Positions 1-9,319 of a stretch of 64,000 nucleotides of DNA are shown here, in pieces. The notes beneath the pieces are model-generated. The model was not told the origin of the DNA. It worked only from the letters and a program-made list of their open reading frames with translations, and searched no databases. Numbering within the stretch: the first letter of the stretch is position 1; every line of letters begins with the position of its first letter. This DNA is from JARYGU01 sp033795365 (GTDB lineage Bacteria > Pseudomonadota > Alphaproteobacteria > Rhizobiales > Rhizobiaceae). The position numbers were made by a program, and so were the translations under genes. The stretch spans positions 124,001-188,000 of the forward strand of contig JARYGU010000005.1 of the NCBI GenBank assembly GCA_033795365.1. Reading direction: 5' to 3'.

Positions 1-342
1 CGCACCGCCGTCCTCATGGGACCTGCCGGCTTTGTCGCGGTGCTGGCCGGCTGGGTGACGACCGAAGTCGGACGACAACCGTTCACGGTCTACGGACATC
101 TGAGGACAGCCGAATCCATCTCGCCGATCGACGCGCCCGCCGTCGCCACCTCGCTGATCGCCTTCATCATCGTCTATTTCCTCGTCTTCGGTGCCGGCAC
201 CTTCTACATTCTGCGCCTGATGGGACGGCTGCCCCGCGATCCCCAGCCGGACCTCGAAGACGGGCCGATCCGCACGGCCGGTATTACACCTGCACCCTCG
301 GTTGCCGGGAAAATCAAAGGGAGCGACCGTCATGGACATTGA
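1..342 (+). CDS. cydA: Cytochrome bd ubiquinol oxidase subunit I, C-terminal part
   Basis: This open frame enters from the left edge of the window, so only about the last 113 residues of the protein are visible. The motif GWVTTEVGRQPFTVYG is the conserved C-terminal signature of CydA, followed by one long hydrophobic helix (residues around IAFIIVYFLVFGAGTFYIL) and a polar tail. CydA carries the haems of the quinol-oxidising terminal oxidase in the inner membrane. It overlaps the start of cydB by 11 bases in another frame, as expected for a translationally coupled cyd operon. The product is certain; the 5' end and promoter lie outside the window. Confidence 0.94.
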   Translation, partial: RTAVLMGPAGFVAVLAGWVTTEVGRQPFTVYGHLRTAESISPIDAPAVATSLIAFIIVYFLVFGAGTFYILRLMGRLPRDPQPDLEDGPIRTAGITPAPSVAGKIKGSDRHGH

Positions 343-1336
343 CCTTGCCTTCATCTGGGCCGCCGTCATCGCCTTCGCCGTCCTTGCCTATGTCATCCTC
401 GACGGCTTCGATCTCGGCGTCGGCATTCTCTTTCCCTTCTTCAAGGAGAAGCGCGACCGCGACGTCATGATGAATTCCGTCGCGCCGGTCTGGGACGGCA
501 ACGAGACCTGGCTGGTGCTCGGCGGCGGCGGCCTCATGGCCGTCTTCCCCCTCGCCTATGCCACCATCCTGCCGGCGCTCTACGTGCCGCTGATTGCCAT
601 GCTGCTCGGCCTCATCTTCCGCGGCGTCGCCTTCGAATACCGCTGGCGGACGAAGCGCGGCGAGTTCCTCTGGAATGGCGCGTTCGCCGGCGGGTCCATG
701 GTCGCCGCCTTTTCGCAAGGGCTGGCGCTTGGCGCGCTCGTCCAGGGAATCCCCGTCGAAAACCGCGCCTATACGGGCGGCTGGTGGGATTGGCTCACGC
801 CCTTTTCGATCGCGACGGGAATAGCGCTGCTGATCGGCTATGCGCTTCTCGGCGCAACATGGCTGGTGATGAAAACAACGGGAGAACTCGCCGAGCGTGC
901 CCGCATCTTCGCCCTCAGGGCTGCCGTCGGCACGCTCGCCGCGATGGGCGTGTTCAGCCTCTGGACACCTTTCCTCGAGCCGCTCTATCTCGAGCGGTGG
1001 TTCGGCTGGCCGACTGCCGTCTTCAGCTTCGTCGTGCCGCTTCTTGTGCTCGGCTGCTTTGCGCTTCTCCTGCGCGGCCTGCGGACAAGCCATGACACGC
1101 AGCCCTTCATCGCCGCACTCGGGCTCTTTGTTCTGGGCTTTGCCGGCATCGGCATCAGTTTCTATCCCTATATCGTGCCGACCTCGGTGACGATTTGGGA
1201 CGCCGCTGCGCCCGACGAAAGCCTCGCCTTCCTGCTCGTCGGCGCCCTCGTGCTCGTTCCGATCATCCTTGTCTATACCGGCTATGCCTACTGGGTCTTC
1301 CGCGGCAAGGTCGATCCGGAGGAGGGATATCACTGA
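332..1336 (+). CDS. cydB: Cytochrome bd ubiquinol oxidase subunit II
   Basis: The 334-residue product begins MDIDLAFIWAAVIAFAVLAY and carries the CydB signatures YVILDGFDLGVGILFPF and GNETWLVLGGGGLMAVFP near the N-terminus, followed by about eight hydrophobic helices. CydB is the second membrane subunit of the cytochrome bd/cyanide-insensitive quinol oxidase. I chose ATG 332 over an upstream in-frame start because an AAGGGAG ribosome-binding site lies just before it and the product then begins where CydB proteins normally do. The stop codon overlaps the start of the next tiny gene, so cydA, cydB and that peptide form one transcription unit. Confidence 0.95.
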   Translation: MDIDLAFIWAAVIAFAVLAYVILDGFDLGVGILFPFFKEKRDRDVMMNSVAPVWDGNETWLVLGGGGLMAVFPLAYATILPALYVPLIAMLLGLIFRGVAFEYRWRTKRGEFLWNGAFAGGSMVAAFSQGLALGALVQGIPVENRAYTGGWWDWLTPFSIATGIALLIGYALLGATWLVMKTTGELAERARIFALRAAVGTLAAMGVFSLWTPFLEPLYLERWFGWPTAVFSFVVPLLVLGCFALLLRGLRTSHDTQPFIAALGLFVLGFAGIGISFYPYIVPTSVTIWDAAAPDESLAFLLVGALVLVPIILVYTGYAYWVFRGKVDPEEGYH

Positions 1337-1449
1337 TGGCGTTTCCCCCTGCCGCCCGCCGGCTCCTGTGGTTCTTCGGGCTCTGGCTTCTCGGGGTCGT
1401 GACCGTTTCGATCGTTGGGCTGGCGATCAAGCTCGCCCTTGGCGCTTGA
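1336..1449 (+). CDS. DUF2474-like small membrane subunit of cytochrome bd oxidase
   Basis: A 37-residue peptide starts at an ATG whose A is the last base of the cydB stop codon. It has a short basic N-terminus (PAARRLLWFFGLW) and a single transmembrane helix ending in LAIKLALGA. Position, size and topology match DUF2474 peptides that follow cydAB in proteobacteria and are functionally comparable to CydX, which stabilises the oxidase. The family assignment is from position and topology; sequence identity in such a short peptide cannot be strong. About 260 bases without a gene follow, with a short AAGCTT-loop-AAGCTT dyad near 1476 that has no T-run. Confidence 0.8.
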   Translation: MAFPPAARRLLWFFGLWLLGVVTVSIVGLAIKLALGA

Positions 1450-1711
1450 AAAGATAAGAATATGCGTAATAGCTAAGCTTCGCTCAAGCTTGAACAGTTA
1501 GATCTCTGCCTGCCCGCAGCGAACCGGACGAAACGGAGACAGGACCGCACCCTACTCCGTTTTTTTCAGGTCCGCGCGGGCAAGGACCCGGCCGGGCCTA
1601 TCCTTTTCCTCGACGATGCCGCCGGCGCAAATGCGCGCAGGCGGCTCTTTCGGCTTTCCTCCCGACACGACCTTTGTTAGAGCCTTGCGCAACCGAAAGG
1701 AACGCAAAGCA

Positions 1712-2008
1712 ATGGTCAAGTCTGCAGCCGAGTGCGCCACGATGGAGGAAATCCGCGAGAATATCGACAGGATCGACGCGGGCCTCATGGCGCTTTTCGC
1801 CGAACGCTGGAGCTTCATCAGCCGTGCTGCCGAGATCAAGAGCGGCCTGGGCCTCAAGGCGGACATTCCCGCCCGCGTCGAGGAGGTCAAGGCCAATGCC
1901 CGCAGGAACGCCCTTGAAAATGGGCTCGAGGCGGGCTTCTACGAGGATCTCTGGGAAAGACTGATCCGCTATTCGATCGAGCACGAAAAGCGCGTCCTCG
2001 GCGAATAA
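1712..2008 (+). CDS. Chorismate mutase (AroQ class)
   Basis: A 98-residue single-domain protein. The N-terminal helix with IRENIDRIDAGLMALFAERW, the lysine in AAEIKSGLG, and the later helix YEDLWERLIRYSIEHE are the pattern of an AroQ-type chorismate mutase, which converts chorismate to prephenate for phenylalanine and tyrosine synthesis. I start it at ATG 1712 rather than the far upstream in-frame start because GAAAGGAA lies just before it and the N-terminal extension would be unlike the family. It stands alone, convergent with galE downstream. In rhizobia this activity is often a free-standing short protein, which fits; the small isochorismate pyruvate-lyase subfamily is the alternative. Confidence 0.88.
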   Translation: MVKSAAECATMEEIRENIDRIDAGLMALFAERWSFISRAAEIKSGLGLKADIPARVEEVKANARRNALENGLEAGFYEDLWERLIRYSIEHEKRVLGE

Positions 2009-2029
2009 CACTAACCCTCGGGAATGCGG

Positions 2030-3022
2030 TCAGACCATGTTGCGGCGGCCGAGGTGATCTTCCCAGTCGAGCGCCGTGCGCACGATGAAGGCGAGATCGT
2101 CATGCTTCGGCACCCAGTCCAGCTCCCGCATGGCGACCGCCGGATTGGCGACGATCGAAACCGCGTCGCCCGGGCGGCGCCCGGCGATCCGCACCGGAAA
2201 ATCGCGGCCTGACACCTCCTTCACCCGGCTCAGCACTTCGAGCACGGAGAAGCCGCGGCCGTAGCCGCAATTGGCAACGATCGAGCCGCCGCCGGCGCGC
2301 ATGCGTTCCAGCGCCTTCAGATGCGCGTCGGCAAGATCGCTCACATGGATATAGTCCCGGATGCAGGTGCCGTCCGGCGTCGGATAGTCGGTGCCGTAGA
2401 CGTCCATTCCCTGCCGCTTTCCGAGGGCCGCTTCGGAGGCGACCTTGATCAGATGCGTCGCGCCCGCCGTCGACTGGCCGGTGCGGCCGCGCGGATCGGC
2501 ACCGGCAACATTGAAATAACGCAGCGCCGTATAGGTGAAGTCATGGGCGAGCGACGTGTCGCGCAGCATGATCTCCGTCATCAGCTTCGAGGAGCCATAG
2601 GGGGATTCGGGCCTGAGTTCCGCCGTTTCCACCACGGGGTCCGCACTTTGCGGCGTGCCGTAGACGGCAGCGGTGGACGAGAAGACGAAGTGCTTCACGC
2701 CCGCTTCGACGGCTGCGGCGATCAGAGCGCGCGACTTGACCGTGTTGTTCTCGTAATAGGACAGGGGATCGGCAACCGATTCCGGCACGATGATGGAGCC
2801 GGCGAAGTGGATGATCGCATCGACATCGTTTTCGGCGAATATCTTGCGCAGCAGGTCGCGATCCGCGATATCGCCCTCGTAAAGGCGGGCTTCGGGCGCC
2901 ACCGCCCAGCGAAAGCCTGTGGAAAGCCGGTCTAGGACGACGACCTCCTCGTTTGCGTCGATCAACCCCCAGACCATGTGGCTGCCGATATAACCCGCGC
3001 CGCCCGTTACCAGAACCGCCAT
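2030..3022 (-). CDS. galE: UDP-glucose 4-epimerase
   Basis: The 330-residue product starts MAVLVTGGAGYIGSHMVW, the Rossmann NAD-binding glycine motif (residues 6-13) of extended short-chain dehydrogenases. The catalytic triad is visible as SST at 115-117 and YGSSK with Tyr142 and Lys146. It interconverts UDP-glucose and UDP-galactose in the cytoplasm, supplying galactose for exopolysaccharide and lipopolysaccharide. The start at 3022 is preceded by AAGGATG; a longer in-frame version lacks a site. The next gene upstream on the same strand is an unrelated aminotransferase 75 bases away. Rhizobia commonly carry several galE/exoB paralogues, so which one this is cannot be settled here. Confidence 0.93.
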   Translation of the reverse strand: MAVLVTGGAGYIGSHMVWGLIDANEEVVVLDRLSTGFRWAVAPEARLYEGDIADRDLLRKIFAENDVDAIIHFAGSIIVPESVADPLSYYENNTVKSRALIAAAVEAGVKHFVFSSTAAVYGTPQSADPVVETAELRPESPYGSSKLMTEIMLRDTSLAHDFTYTALRYFNVAGADPRGRTGQSTAGATHLIKVASEAALGKRQGMDVYGTDYPTPDGTCIRDYIHVSDLADAHLKALERMRAGGGSIVANCGYGRGFSVLEVLSRVKEVSGRDFPVRIAGRRPGDAVSIVANPAVAMRELDWVPKHDDLAFIVRTALDWEDHLGRRNMV

Positions 3023-3097
3023 CGAAACATCCTTCTCGTCACCATTGCCATGAGGGGATATCACCCCGTCGCGGCGAAAGAAGCAATGGGGATATGG

Positions 3098-4264
3098 CTA
3101 AAGCGCGGCAATGTAGCGGGAAAGACGCTCGGCCGCATCGGCGACCTGCGCCGGATCGCGCAGGAAGCAGGCCCGCATGAACAGGTTTCCACCTTCGCCG
3201 AAAGCCGTTCCCGGTGCGAGCCCGACTCCGGTCTTGTCGACGATGTCGAGAGCCGCCGCCCGCGAATCCTTCACGCCATCGATCTTCAGGAAGGCATAGA
3301 TCGCCCCGTCCGGCTTCAGCGTCTCCACGCGGTTGGTGGCGATCAGCGCATCACAGAGCAGATCGCGCGAGGTAGCCGCCTTGGCGATGTTCGAGCGCAC
3401 GAAATCGTCGCCCCGGTCGAGCGCTTCGATCGCTCCCTTCTGCATGAACTGGGCCACGCCAGACGTGGAATACTGCACCAGATTTTCCAGCACCTGGCCC
3501 ATCTCCGGCGGCGCGACGATCCAGCCGACGCGCCAGCCGGTCATCGACCAGTTCTTGGAGAAGGAATTGACGAAGATCACCCGGTCGCCCTCTTCCATCA
3601 CATCGAGGAAGGACGGCGCCCGGCCGCCGGCATAGTGGTAGAGCGCATAAATTTCGTCGGCCATCACCCAGAGGCCGCGCCGGCGCGCCATCTCCAGAAT
3701 GGCGGCGAGGTCTTCGCGTGTCGCCGTCCAACCCGTCGGGTTCGACGGCGTATTGACGAAGATCGCCTTCGTGCGCGGCGTGATCGCCGCCTCCAGCCGG
3801 GCGAAATCGAGCTGCCAACGCCCCTCGGAAAACTGCAGCGGCACCGCGACCGGCTTGACGCCCGAAAGCTCCGCGGATGCGGCGAAGTTCGGCCAGGCGG
3901 GGCTCAGATAGACCATTTCGTCACCGGGCGAGGTCAGCGCCTCGATCGAAAGCTTGATCGCCTGCATCCCGGATCCGACCACATAGAAATGCTCCGGCGG
4001 CAGCGTCCTGGAGAAATGGCGGGAATAGTAATCGGCAAGCGATTGGCGAAGCTCCGGGATGCCGCGCTGCCAGGTGTAGAAGGTTTCGCCCGCTGCAAGC
4101 GCCGCCCCCGCCGCCTCGGAAATGAAGGACGGCGTCGGCAGGTCGCCCTCCCCGACCCAGAGCGGAATCAGGCCCTCGCGGCCGCGGGCATAATTGACAA
4201 GTTCGACGATGCCGCTTTCCGGCGCCGCGAGCGAGCGGGGGCTGAGGCTGTTGAGGATATTCAT
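3098..4264 (-). CDS. PLP-dependent aminotransferase, class I/II
   Basis: A 388-residue fold-type I aminotransferase. NTPSNPTGW (171-179) binds the substrate carboxylate and cofactor, ADEIYALYHY (202-211) supplies the Asp and Tyr that contact PLP, and SFSKNWSMTGWRVGW contains Lys237, the Schiff-base lysine. The family includes aspartate and aromatic aminotransferases; the amino-acid specificity cannot be read from the sequence. ATG 4264 is chosen because the preceding 28 codons are proline/arginine-rich and unlike the family. It lies between galE and mscL on the same strand, without close coupling to either. Confidence 0.9.
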   Translation of the reverse strand: MNILNSLSPRSLAAPESGIVELVNYARGREGLIPLWVGEGDLPTPSFISEAAGAALAAGETFYTWQRGIPELRQSLADYYSRHFSRTLPPEHFYVVGSGMQAIKLSIEALTSPGDEMVYLSPAWPNFAASAELSGVKPVAVPLQFSEGRWQLDFARLEAAITPRTKAIFVNTPSNPTGWTATREDLAAILEMARRRGLWVMADEIYALYHYAGGRAPSFLDVMEEGDRVIFVNSFSKNWSMTGWRVGWIVAPPEMGQVLENLVQYSTSGVAQFMQKGAIEALDRGDDFVRSNIAKAATSRDLLCDALIATNRVETLKPDGAIYAFLKIDGVKDSRAAALDIVDKTGVGLAPGTAFGEGGNLFMRACFLRDPAQVADAAERLSRYIAAL

Positions 4265-4427
4265 CGGACGAGAATGCTCCGGGCGATCGGGAAACGGGCG
4301 GTGCGGCGCAACCGCGCTTCTTCTAGCGGGATTCCCGCACGGGATCACGCCAGTTTATCTGAACATCCTATCGACAAGATTGATGGAAGCGGACCCCGAG
4401 CGTACCGGCCCCGGGGTCCGATGGCGG

Positions 4428-4859
4428 TCAGACCGCCGGTCTGGTCTTCAGGAGATCGCGGATTTCGGTGAGCAGCTGGACATCCGCCGGAGGCGGCGCG
4501 GCCTCTTCTTCCTTCTTCGCATCCACGGAAGCGCGCAGCCGGTTCACGCCCTTGATCATCAGGAAGATGATCCAGGCCAGAATCAGGAAATTGATAAGCA
4601 CAGTGATGAAGCTGCCATAGGCGAAGACGGCGCCCTGTTCGCGGGCCGCGGCAAGCGAGGTCGCCGTCACGTTGCCCGAGAGCGCCAGGAAATAATTGGA
4701 AAAGTCGAATCCGCCGCCTGTCAGGGCGCCGACGATGGGCATGACCAGATCGTTAACGACGGAGTCGACGATCTTGTTGAAGGCGGCACCGATGATGACG
4801 CCGACGGCAAGGTCCATGACATTGCCGCGGGCGATAAACGCCTTGAATTCATTGAGCAT
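4428..4859 (-). CDS. mscL: Large-conductance mechanosensitive channel
   Basis: A 143-residue inner-membrane protein with the MscL signature: an N-terminal amphipathic segment (FKAFIARGNVMDLAVGVIIG), the pore-lining first helix GAAFNKIVDSVVNDLVMPIVG, a periplasmic loop, a second helix (FITVLINFLILAWIIFLMIKG) and a charged C-terminal bundle rich in Lys and Glu. It opens under membrane tension to release solutes during hypo-osmotic shock. AGGAGA precedes the ATG. It is divergent from the sensor kinase at 5076, with about 216 bases between the starts. Confidence 0.96.
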   Translation of the reverse strand: MLNEFKAFIARGNVMDLAVGVIIGAAFNKIVDSVVNDLVMPIVGALTGGGFDFSNYFLALSGNVTATSLAAAREQGAVFAYGSFITVLINFLILAWIIFLMIKGVNRLRASVDAKKEEEAAPPPADVQLLTEIRDLLKTRPAV

Positions 4860-5075
4860 AAGGGTCTCCTGTCGCTGCGAGGCCGATTCGACCTAGACCA
4901 GAATTCATGACGATGGAACCGCCCCCAGGTTCCGCTCTCGATCGACGTCCCCATCGCCTGATTCGCATTTTAAGCTATTCCGAACAAATGGATAGCTTCC
5001 ACTTTGGATCAATTTTCATCCGCTTCGGAATGCCCTAATGTGAAAGTTGCAGGGAATGCCCTGCCGGGAGGACAT

Positions 5076-8000
5076 ATGCTGGCGGGCTCGACGATCTTCG
5101 TTTCGGCTTTCGGCTACCTGCTTCTGCTTTTCGCGGTGGCGAGCTACGGCGACCGCAAGGCCAGGAAGCCGGAGGTGGCGGCGCGCGGCCGGCCGCTGGT
5201 CTACGCGCTCAGCCTTGCGATCTATTGCACCTCCTGGACCTATTTCGGCGGTGTCGGGCTTGCGACCACCCACGGCCTCGAATTCGCGGGCATCTATATC
5301 GGGCCCATCCTGATGTTCACGCTCGGCATGCCGCTGATCCGGCGGATCGTGACGCTTGCCAAATCCGAACGCCTTACCTCGATCGCCGACTTCGTGGCCG
5401 CGCGCTACGGCAAGAATCCGGGCGTCGCCGCCATCGTCGCGCTGATTTCGCTGATCGGAGCGGTTCCTTATATCGCCCTGCAGCTCAAGGCGGTGTCGAG
5501 CTCGGTCGCGGTCATGGTCGACACCTCGGGCTACGGCTTCGCCGCGTCCGGCGGACTGATCGACCTGCCGCTTCTCGTCACCCTTTTCCTCGCCTGCTTC
5601 GCCATCGTCTTCGGCACGCGCCACACGGACGCGACCGAGCATCAGGACGGCCTCATCCTGGCGATCTCGATGGAATCGGTCGTCAAGCTCGTCGCCTTCG
5701 CCACTGTCGGATTCTACGTCGTCTATTTCATGTTCGACGGTCTCGGCGACCTCTGGCAGAGGGCGTCGGAAAACGCCCGCGTCATGTCTGCGCTGACCTA
5801 TGAGACGCCGATCGCCCGCTGGCTGCTGCTCATCATCCTGTCGGCCTTCGCGATCATCATGCTGCCGCGGCAGTTCCATGTCTCCGTCGTCGAGAACCGG
5901 ACGGAAGGCGAACTCAGGATGGCCGGCATCCTGCTGCCGCTCTATCTGATCGCCATCAACCTCTTCGTGCTGCCCGTCGCCATCGGCGGTGTGCTCACCT
6001 TCGACGGCAGCGGCGATGCGGACCTCTACGTGCTTGCGCTTCCGCTTGCCGGCGGCCAGCCGCTGCTGACGCTCATCGCCTTCATCGGCGGCTTCTCGGC
6101 CGCGACCGCCATGGTCATCGTCGCCTCGGTCGCCCTTTCGATCATGGTTTCGAACGACATCGTCATTCCGGTGGTGCTGCGGCGCAACCTTATCGGCGGC
6201 GCCGCGCCGCAGGAGGATCTTTCGCGGATGCTCCTGCGCATCCGCAGGCTGGCGATCTTCTTCGTCCTGCTTCTCGGCTACGCCTATTACCGCTCGGCGA
6301 CCGCCAATGCGGGCCTCGCTTCGATCGGCCTGCTCGCTTTCGCGGCGATCGCGCAGGTCGCCCCATCGCTGCTCGGCGGCCTCTTCTGGCGCCAGGCCAA
6401 TGCCCGGGGCGCCATGGCCGGCATGCTCTCGGGCCTCGTCATATGGGCCTATCTCCTGTTCCTGCCGAGCCTCGGCGTTTCCGACAACGCCTATGTCGCC
6501 GAAACCGTTCTCGGCTTCCTCTTTCCCGGCTCGACCATCTTCACCGGCGAAAACGCCGATCCCCTCGTCAATGCGACGCTGCTTGCCATGATGGTCAATG
6601 TGGGCGCCTATGTCATCGGCTCGCTCACGCGCAATCCCACGACGCTGGAGCGCCTGCAGGCCGGCATCTTCATCCGCAACAGGCCGCGGCTCGAACGCGC
6701 CTTCCGCGGCCGGCGCACCAAGGTAACGGTCAAGGACCTCAAGAGCACGATCGCGAAATATCTCGGCGAAGAGCGCATGCAGCGCTCCTTCCACACCTAC
6801 GAGACCCAGATGGGCCGGTGGCTGGAGGACAATGCCCCCGCCGACATGGCGCTCGTCCACTTCTCCGAGCAGCTTCTCGGCAGCGCCATCGGCTCGTCCT
6901 CCGCCCGCCTCGTGCTCTCGCTCGTGCTCCAGCGCATCGACGACATGCCGGCCGACACCGACTGGCTGCTAGACCAGGCGAGCGAAGCGCTGCAATACAA
7001 TCAGGACATGCTGCAGACCGCGCTCGGCCAGATAGACCAGGGCATCGCCGTCTTCGACAGCGCCGGCAATCTCACCGTCTGGAACCGCCGCTTCCGCCAG
7101 CTTCTCGACTTGCCCGAAGCCGTCGGCCAGGTCGGCTTTCCGCTCGCCGGCATCGTCGGAATCCTCACCGAGCGCGGCGACCTGGCGGAGACGGAGAAAG
7201 CCTCGGTCCTGACCAAGATGATGACCTTCGACCTGCCCTTTCCGCTCGTGCTTTCGAGCGGCGGGCGCATCCTCGAAGTGCGCACCAATGCCATGCCGGA
7301 CAAAGGTTTCGTCACTACCTATACCGACATCACCGAACGCGTGGAGGCAGACCGCGCGCTGAAACGGGCGAACGAGACGCTGGAGATGCGCGTCGCCGAA
7401 CGCACGGCGGAGCTGACGCGGGTGAACACCGAACTTGCCGAAGCGCGCGCCAGCGCCGAAGAGGCCAATATAGGAAAGACGCGCTTCTTCGCCGCCGCCG
7501 GCCACGACATCCTGCAGCCGCTGAATGCCGCGCGGCTCTACTCCTCCTCGCTTGTGGAAAGGCTCGGGGATTCGGACAACAGCATGCTCATCCACAATAT
7601 CGATTCCTCGCTGGAATCGGTCGAAACCATCCTCGGCGCGGTTCTCGACATTTCCCGGCTCGATACGGGCGCGATGAAGCCGCGCGTTCAGACGGTGGCG
7701 CTCAAGGACCTGCTGAAGCGCATGGAGACCGACTTCGCGCCGATGGCGCGGGCAAGAAACCTGAAGCTGACGGTGCTGCCGACATCGCTTGCCGTGCGCA
7801 CCGATCCCAACCTGCTTCGCCGCCTCGTGCAGAACCTCGTCTCCAACGCCATCAAATACACGACCAGCGGCAGGGTCCTGGTCGGGGTACGCCGGCAGGG
7901 GCAGAACGCCTTCATCCAGGTGCTCGATTCCGGCATCGGCATACCGTCCTCGAAATTCCGGACCGTCTTCAAGGAATTCGCCAGGCTCGACGAAGGAGCA

Positions 8001-8582
8001 CGCACCGCACCCGGCCTCGGGCTCGGCCTTTCCATCGTAGACCGCATCTCGCGCGTCCTCAACCATCCGGTCGAGCTGCAGTCGACGCCCGGGCGCGGAA
8101 CGAGCTTCAAGGTGCGCGTTCCGATCGATGCGGCCGCAGGCCGCCGCCAGGCCGCCGAAAGGCCGGCGGCGGTGCCTGCCACCGGAGCGCGATTGAAGGG
8201 GCTGAGGGTCCTCTGCATCGACAACGAGCCGAAGATCCTGGACGGCATGCGGCTGCTCCTGTCGGGATGGGGTTGCGACGTCGTTCTTGCCGAATCGCTT
8301 GCCGCGCTCGACGGGCTTCTGGCCCTGGGTGCGCCGGCGCCGGGTGCCGTCATCGCCGACTACCACCTCGGCGACGGCACGGGAATAGAGGCGATCGCCC
8401 GCGTCCGCGCCGTTTGCGGTGCGGATATTCCGGCATTGCTGGTAACCGCCGACCGCACGCCGGAAGTGCGGGCGGAAGCGGAGAAGGAAAACGTGCTCGT
8501 CCAGAACAAGCCGGTGCGACCTGCCGCCATGCGCGCATGGCTGACGCAGCTTGCGACCGCCGAGCAGGCGGCCGCGGAATGA
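5076..8582 (+). CDS. SLC5 transporter-fused hybrid sensor histidine kinase, CrbS-like
   Basis: A 1168-residue membrane kinase. Residues about 10-520 form a multi-helix sodium/solute symporter (SLC5) domain; a PAS domain follows near 645-750, then a coiled coil, a HisKA domain with phospho-acceptor His810 (AAGHDILQPLNAARL), a HATPase with Asn924 (NLVSNAIKY) and glycine boxes DSGIGIP and GLGLGLSIVDR, and a C-terminal receiver with Asp1095 (IADYHLGDG). This order matches CrbS/NahK-type kinases; in Vibrio and Pseudomonas such proteins control acetate or alcohol use with a LuxR-type partner. ATG 5076 has GGGAGGA six bases upstream, better than the TTG at 5004. A convergent LuxR-type regulator follows, 4 bases away. 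The ligand is unknown. Confidence 0.9.
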   Translation: MLAGSTIFVSAFGYLLLLFAVASYGDRKARKPEVAARGRPLVYALSLAIYCTSWTYFGGVGLATTHGLEFAGIYIGPILMFTLGMPLIRRIVTLAKSERLTSIADFVAARYGKNPGVAAIVALISLIGAVPYIALQLKAVSSSVAVMVDTSGYGFAASGGLIDLPLLVTLFLACFAIVFGTRHTDATEHQDGLILAISMESVVKLVAFATVGFYVVYFMFDGLGDLWQRASENARVMSALTYETPIARWLLLIILSAFAIIMLPRQFHVSVVENRTEGELRMAGILLPLYLIAINLFVLPVAIGGVLTFDGSGDADLYVLALPLAGGQPLLTLIAFIGGFSAATAMVIVASVALSIMVSNDIVIPVVLRRNLIGGAAPQEDLSRMLLRIRRLAIFFVLLLGYAYYRSATANAGLASIGLLAFAAIAQVAPSLLGGLFWRQANARGAMAGMLSGLVIWAYLLFLPSLGVSDNAYVAETVLGFLFPGSTIFTGENADPLVNATLLAMMVNVGAYVIGSLTRNPTTLERLQAGIFIRNRPRLERAFRGRRTKVTVKDLKSTIAKYLGEERMQRSFHTYETQMGRWLEDNAPADMALVHFSEQLLGSAIGSSSARLVLSLVLQRIDDMPADTDWLLDQASEALQYNQDMLQTALGQIDQGIAVFDSAGNLTVWNRRFRQLLDLPEAVGQVGFPLAGIVGILTERGDLAETEKASVLTKMMTFDLPFPLVLSSGGRILEVRTNAMPDKGFVTTYTDITERVEADRALKRANETLEMRVAERTAELTRVNTELAEARASAEEANIGKTRFFAAAGHDILQPLNAARLYSSSLVERLGDSDNSMLIHNIDSSLESVETILGAVLDISRLDTGAMKPRVQTVALKDLLKRMETDFAPMARARNLKLTVLPTSLAVRTDPNLLRRLVQNLVSNAIKYTTSGRVLVGVRRQGQNAFIQVLDSGIGIPSSKFRTVFKEFARLDEGARTAPGLGLGLSIVDRISRVLNHPVELQSTPGRGTSFKVRVPIDAAAGRRQAAERPAAVPATGARLKGLRVLCIDNEPKILDGMRLLLSGWGCDVVLAESLAALDGLLALGAPAPGAVIADYHLGDGTGIEAIARVRAVCGADIPALLVTADRTPEVRAEAEKENVLVQNKPVRPAAMRAWLTQLATAEQAAAE

Positions 8583-8586
8583 AGCG

Positions 8587-9240
8587 TCAGGCGGCCGCCG
8601 AAACGCCGCCGATCTTCGCGAGCTGGATGACCGCCTGGGTGCGGCTGTCGACATCGAGCTTCAATAGGATCGCCGAAACATGCGCCTTGATGGTGGCCTC
8701 GGAAACGCCGAGCTCATAGGCGATCTGCTTGTTGAGCAGGCCTTCGGCAAGCATGGAAAGGACCCGCGACTGCTGCGGCGTCAGCGTGTGCAGCCGGTGG
8801 ATGAGATCGGCGACTTCGGCATCCTGTTCGCCGCCCTCGACATAATTGGCCGGCGTACAGACCCCGCCCTGCAGCACCGTCGCTATGCCTTCGCGGATTT
8901 CCTCGATCGCAGCGGATTTCGAGATGAAGCCCGAGGCGCCGAGATCGAGAGCGCGCCGGATGGTCGCGGCATCGTCGCTTGCCGAGACGACGACGACCGG
9001 CAGGCTCTGGAATTCGGCCCTGAGCGCGATCAGGCCGGAAAGGCCGCTAACCCCGGGCATGGCGAGATCGAGGAGCATCAGGTCCGCGTCGGCGTTCTCC
9101 GCCGCTGCTGCGCGCGCCGCGTCGAAATCGCCCGCTTCCACGACTATGGGATCGCCCTCCATGCCGACGAGCGCCTGGCGCAGCGCCCCGCGAAAAAGCG
9201 GATGATCGTCCGCTATGATGATCGTCATTGCTGATTCCAT
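8587..9240 (-). CDS. LuxR/NarL-family response regulator, CrbR-like
   Basis: A 217-residue cytoplasmic regulator. The receiver has acidic residues ADDH (10-13) and phospho-acceptor Asp58 (LLDLAMPG), with the conserved Lys in FISKSA. A LuxR-type helix-turn-helix follows (LTPQQSRVLSMLAEGLLNKQ, then VSEATIKAHVSAIL). It ends 4 bases from the end of the hybrid kinase on the other strand, and that kinase is the obvious partner. In Vibrio cholerae and Pseudomonas the equivalent regulators activate acetyl-CoA synthetase; that role is inference here and acs is not in the window. ATG 9240 has GGGAGGGA at good spacing; ATG 9228 is the alternative. Confidence 0.9.
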   Translation of the reverse strand: MESAMTIIIADDHPLFRGALRQALVGMEGDPIVVEAGDFDAARAAAAENADADLMLLDLAMPGVSGLSGLIALRAEFQSLPVVVVSASDDAATIRRALDLGASGFISKSAAIEEIREGIATVLQGGVCTPANYVEGGEQDAEVADLIHRLHTLTPQQSRVLSMLAEGLLNKQIAYELGVSEATIKAHVSAILLKLDVDSRTQAVIQLAKIGGVSAAA

Positions 9241-9319
9241 GCGGCTCCCTCCCAAGAGCAGTCACGTTCCGGCAAGACCGTCCCCCGGCCCGATATCCGG
9301 AAGCCGGACGCAGGTCGCG

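Noticed and set aside
1476..1492. AAGCTT-CGCTC-AAGCTT dyad after the cyd operon as a terminator
   Set aside because: The stem is only six bases and no T-run follows; it may be chance.
5016..6860. A 614-codon minus-strand frame opposite the sensor kinase
   Set aside because: It is opposite the symporter domain, rich in Arg/Asp/His/Gln and without a start site; the plus strand has clear transmembrane and catalytic motifs.
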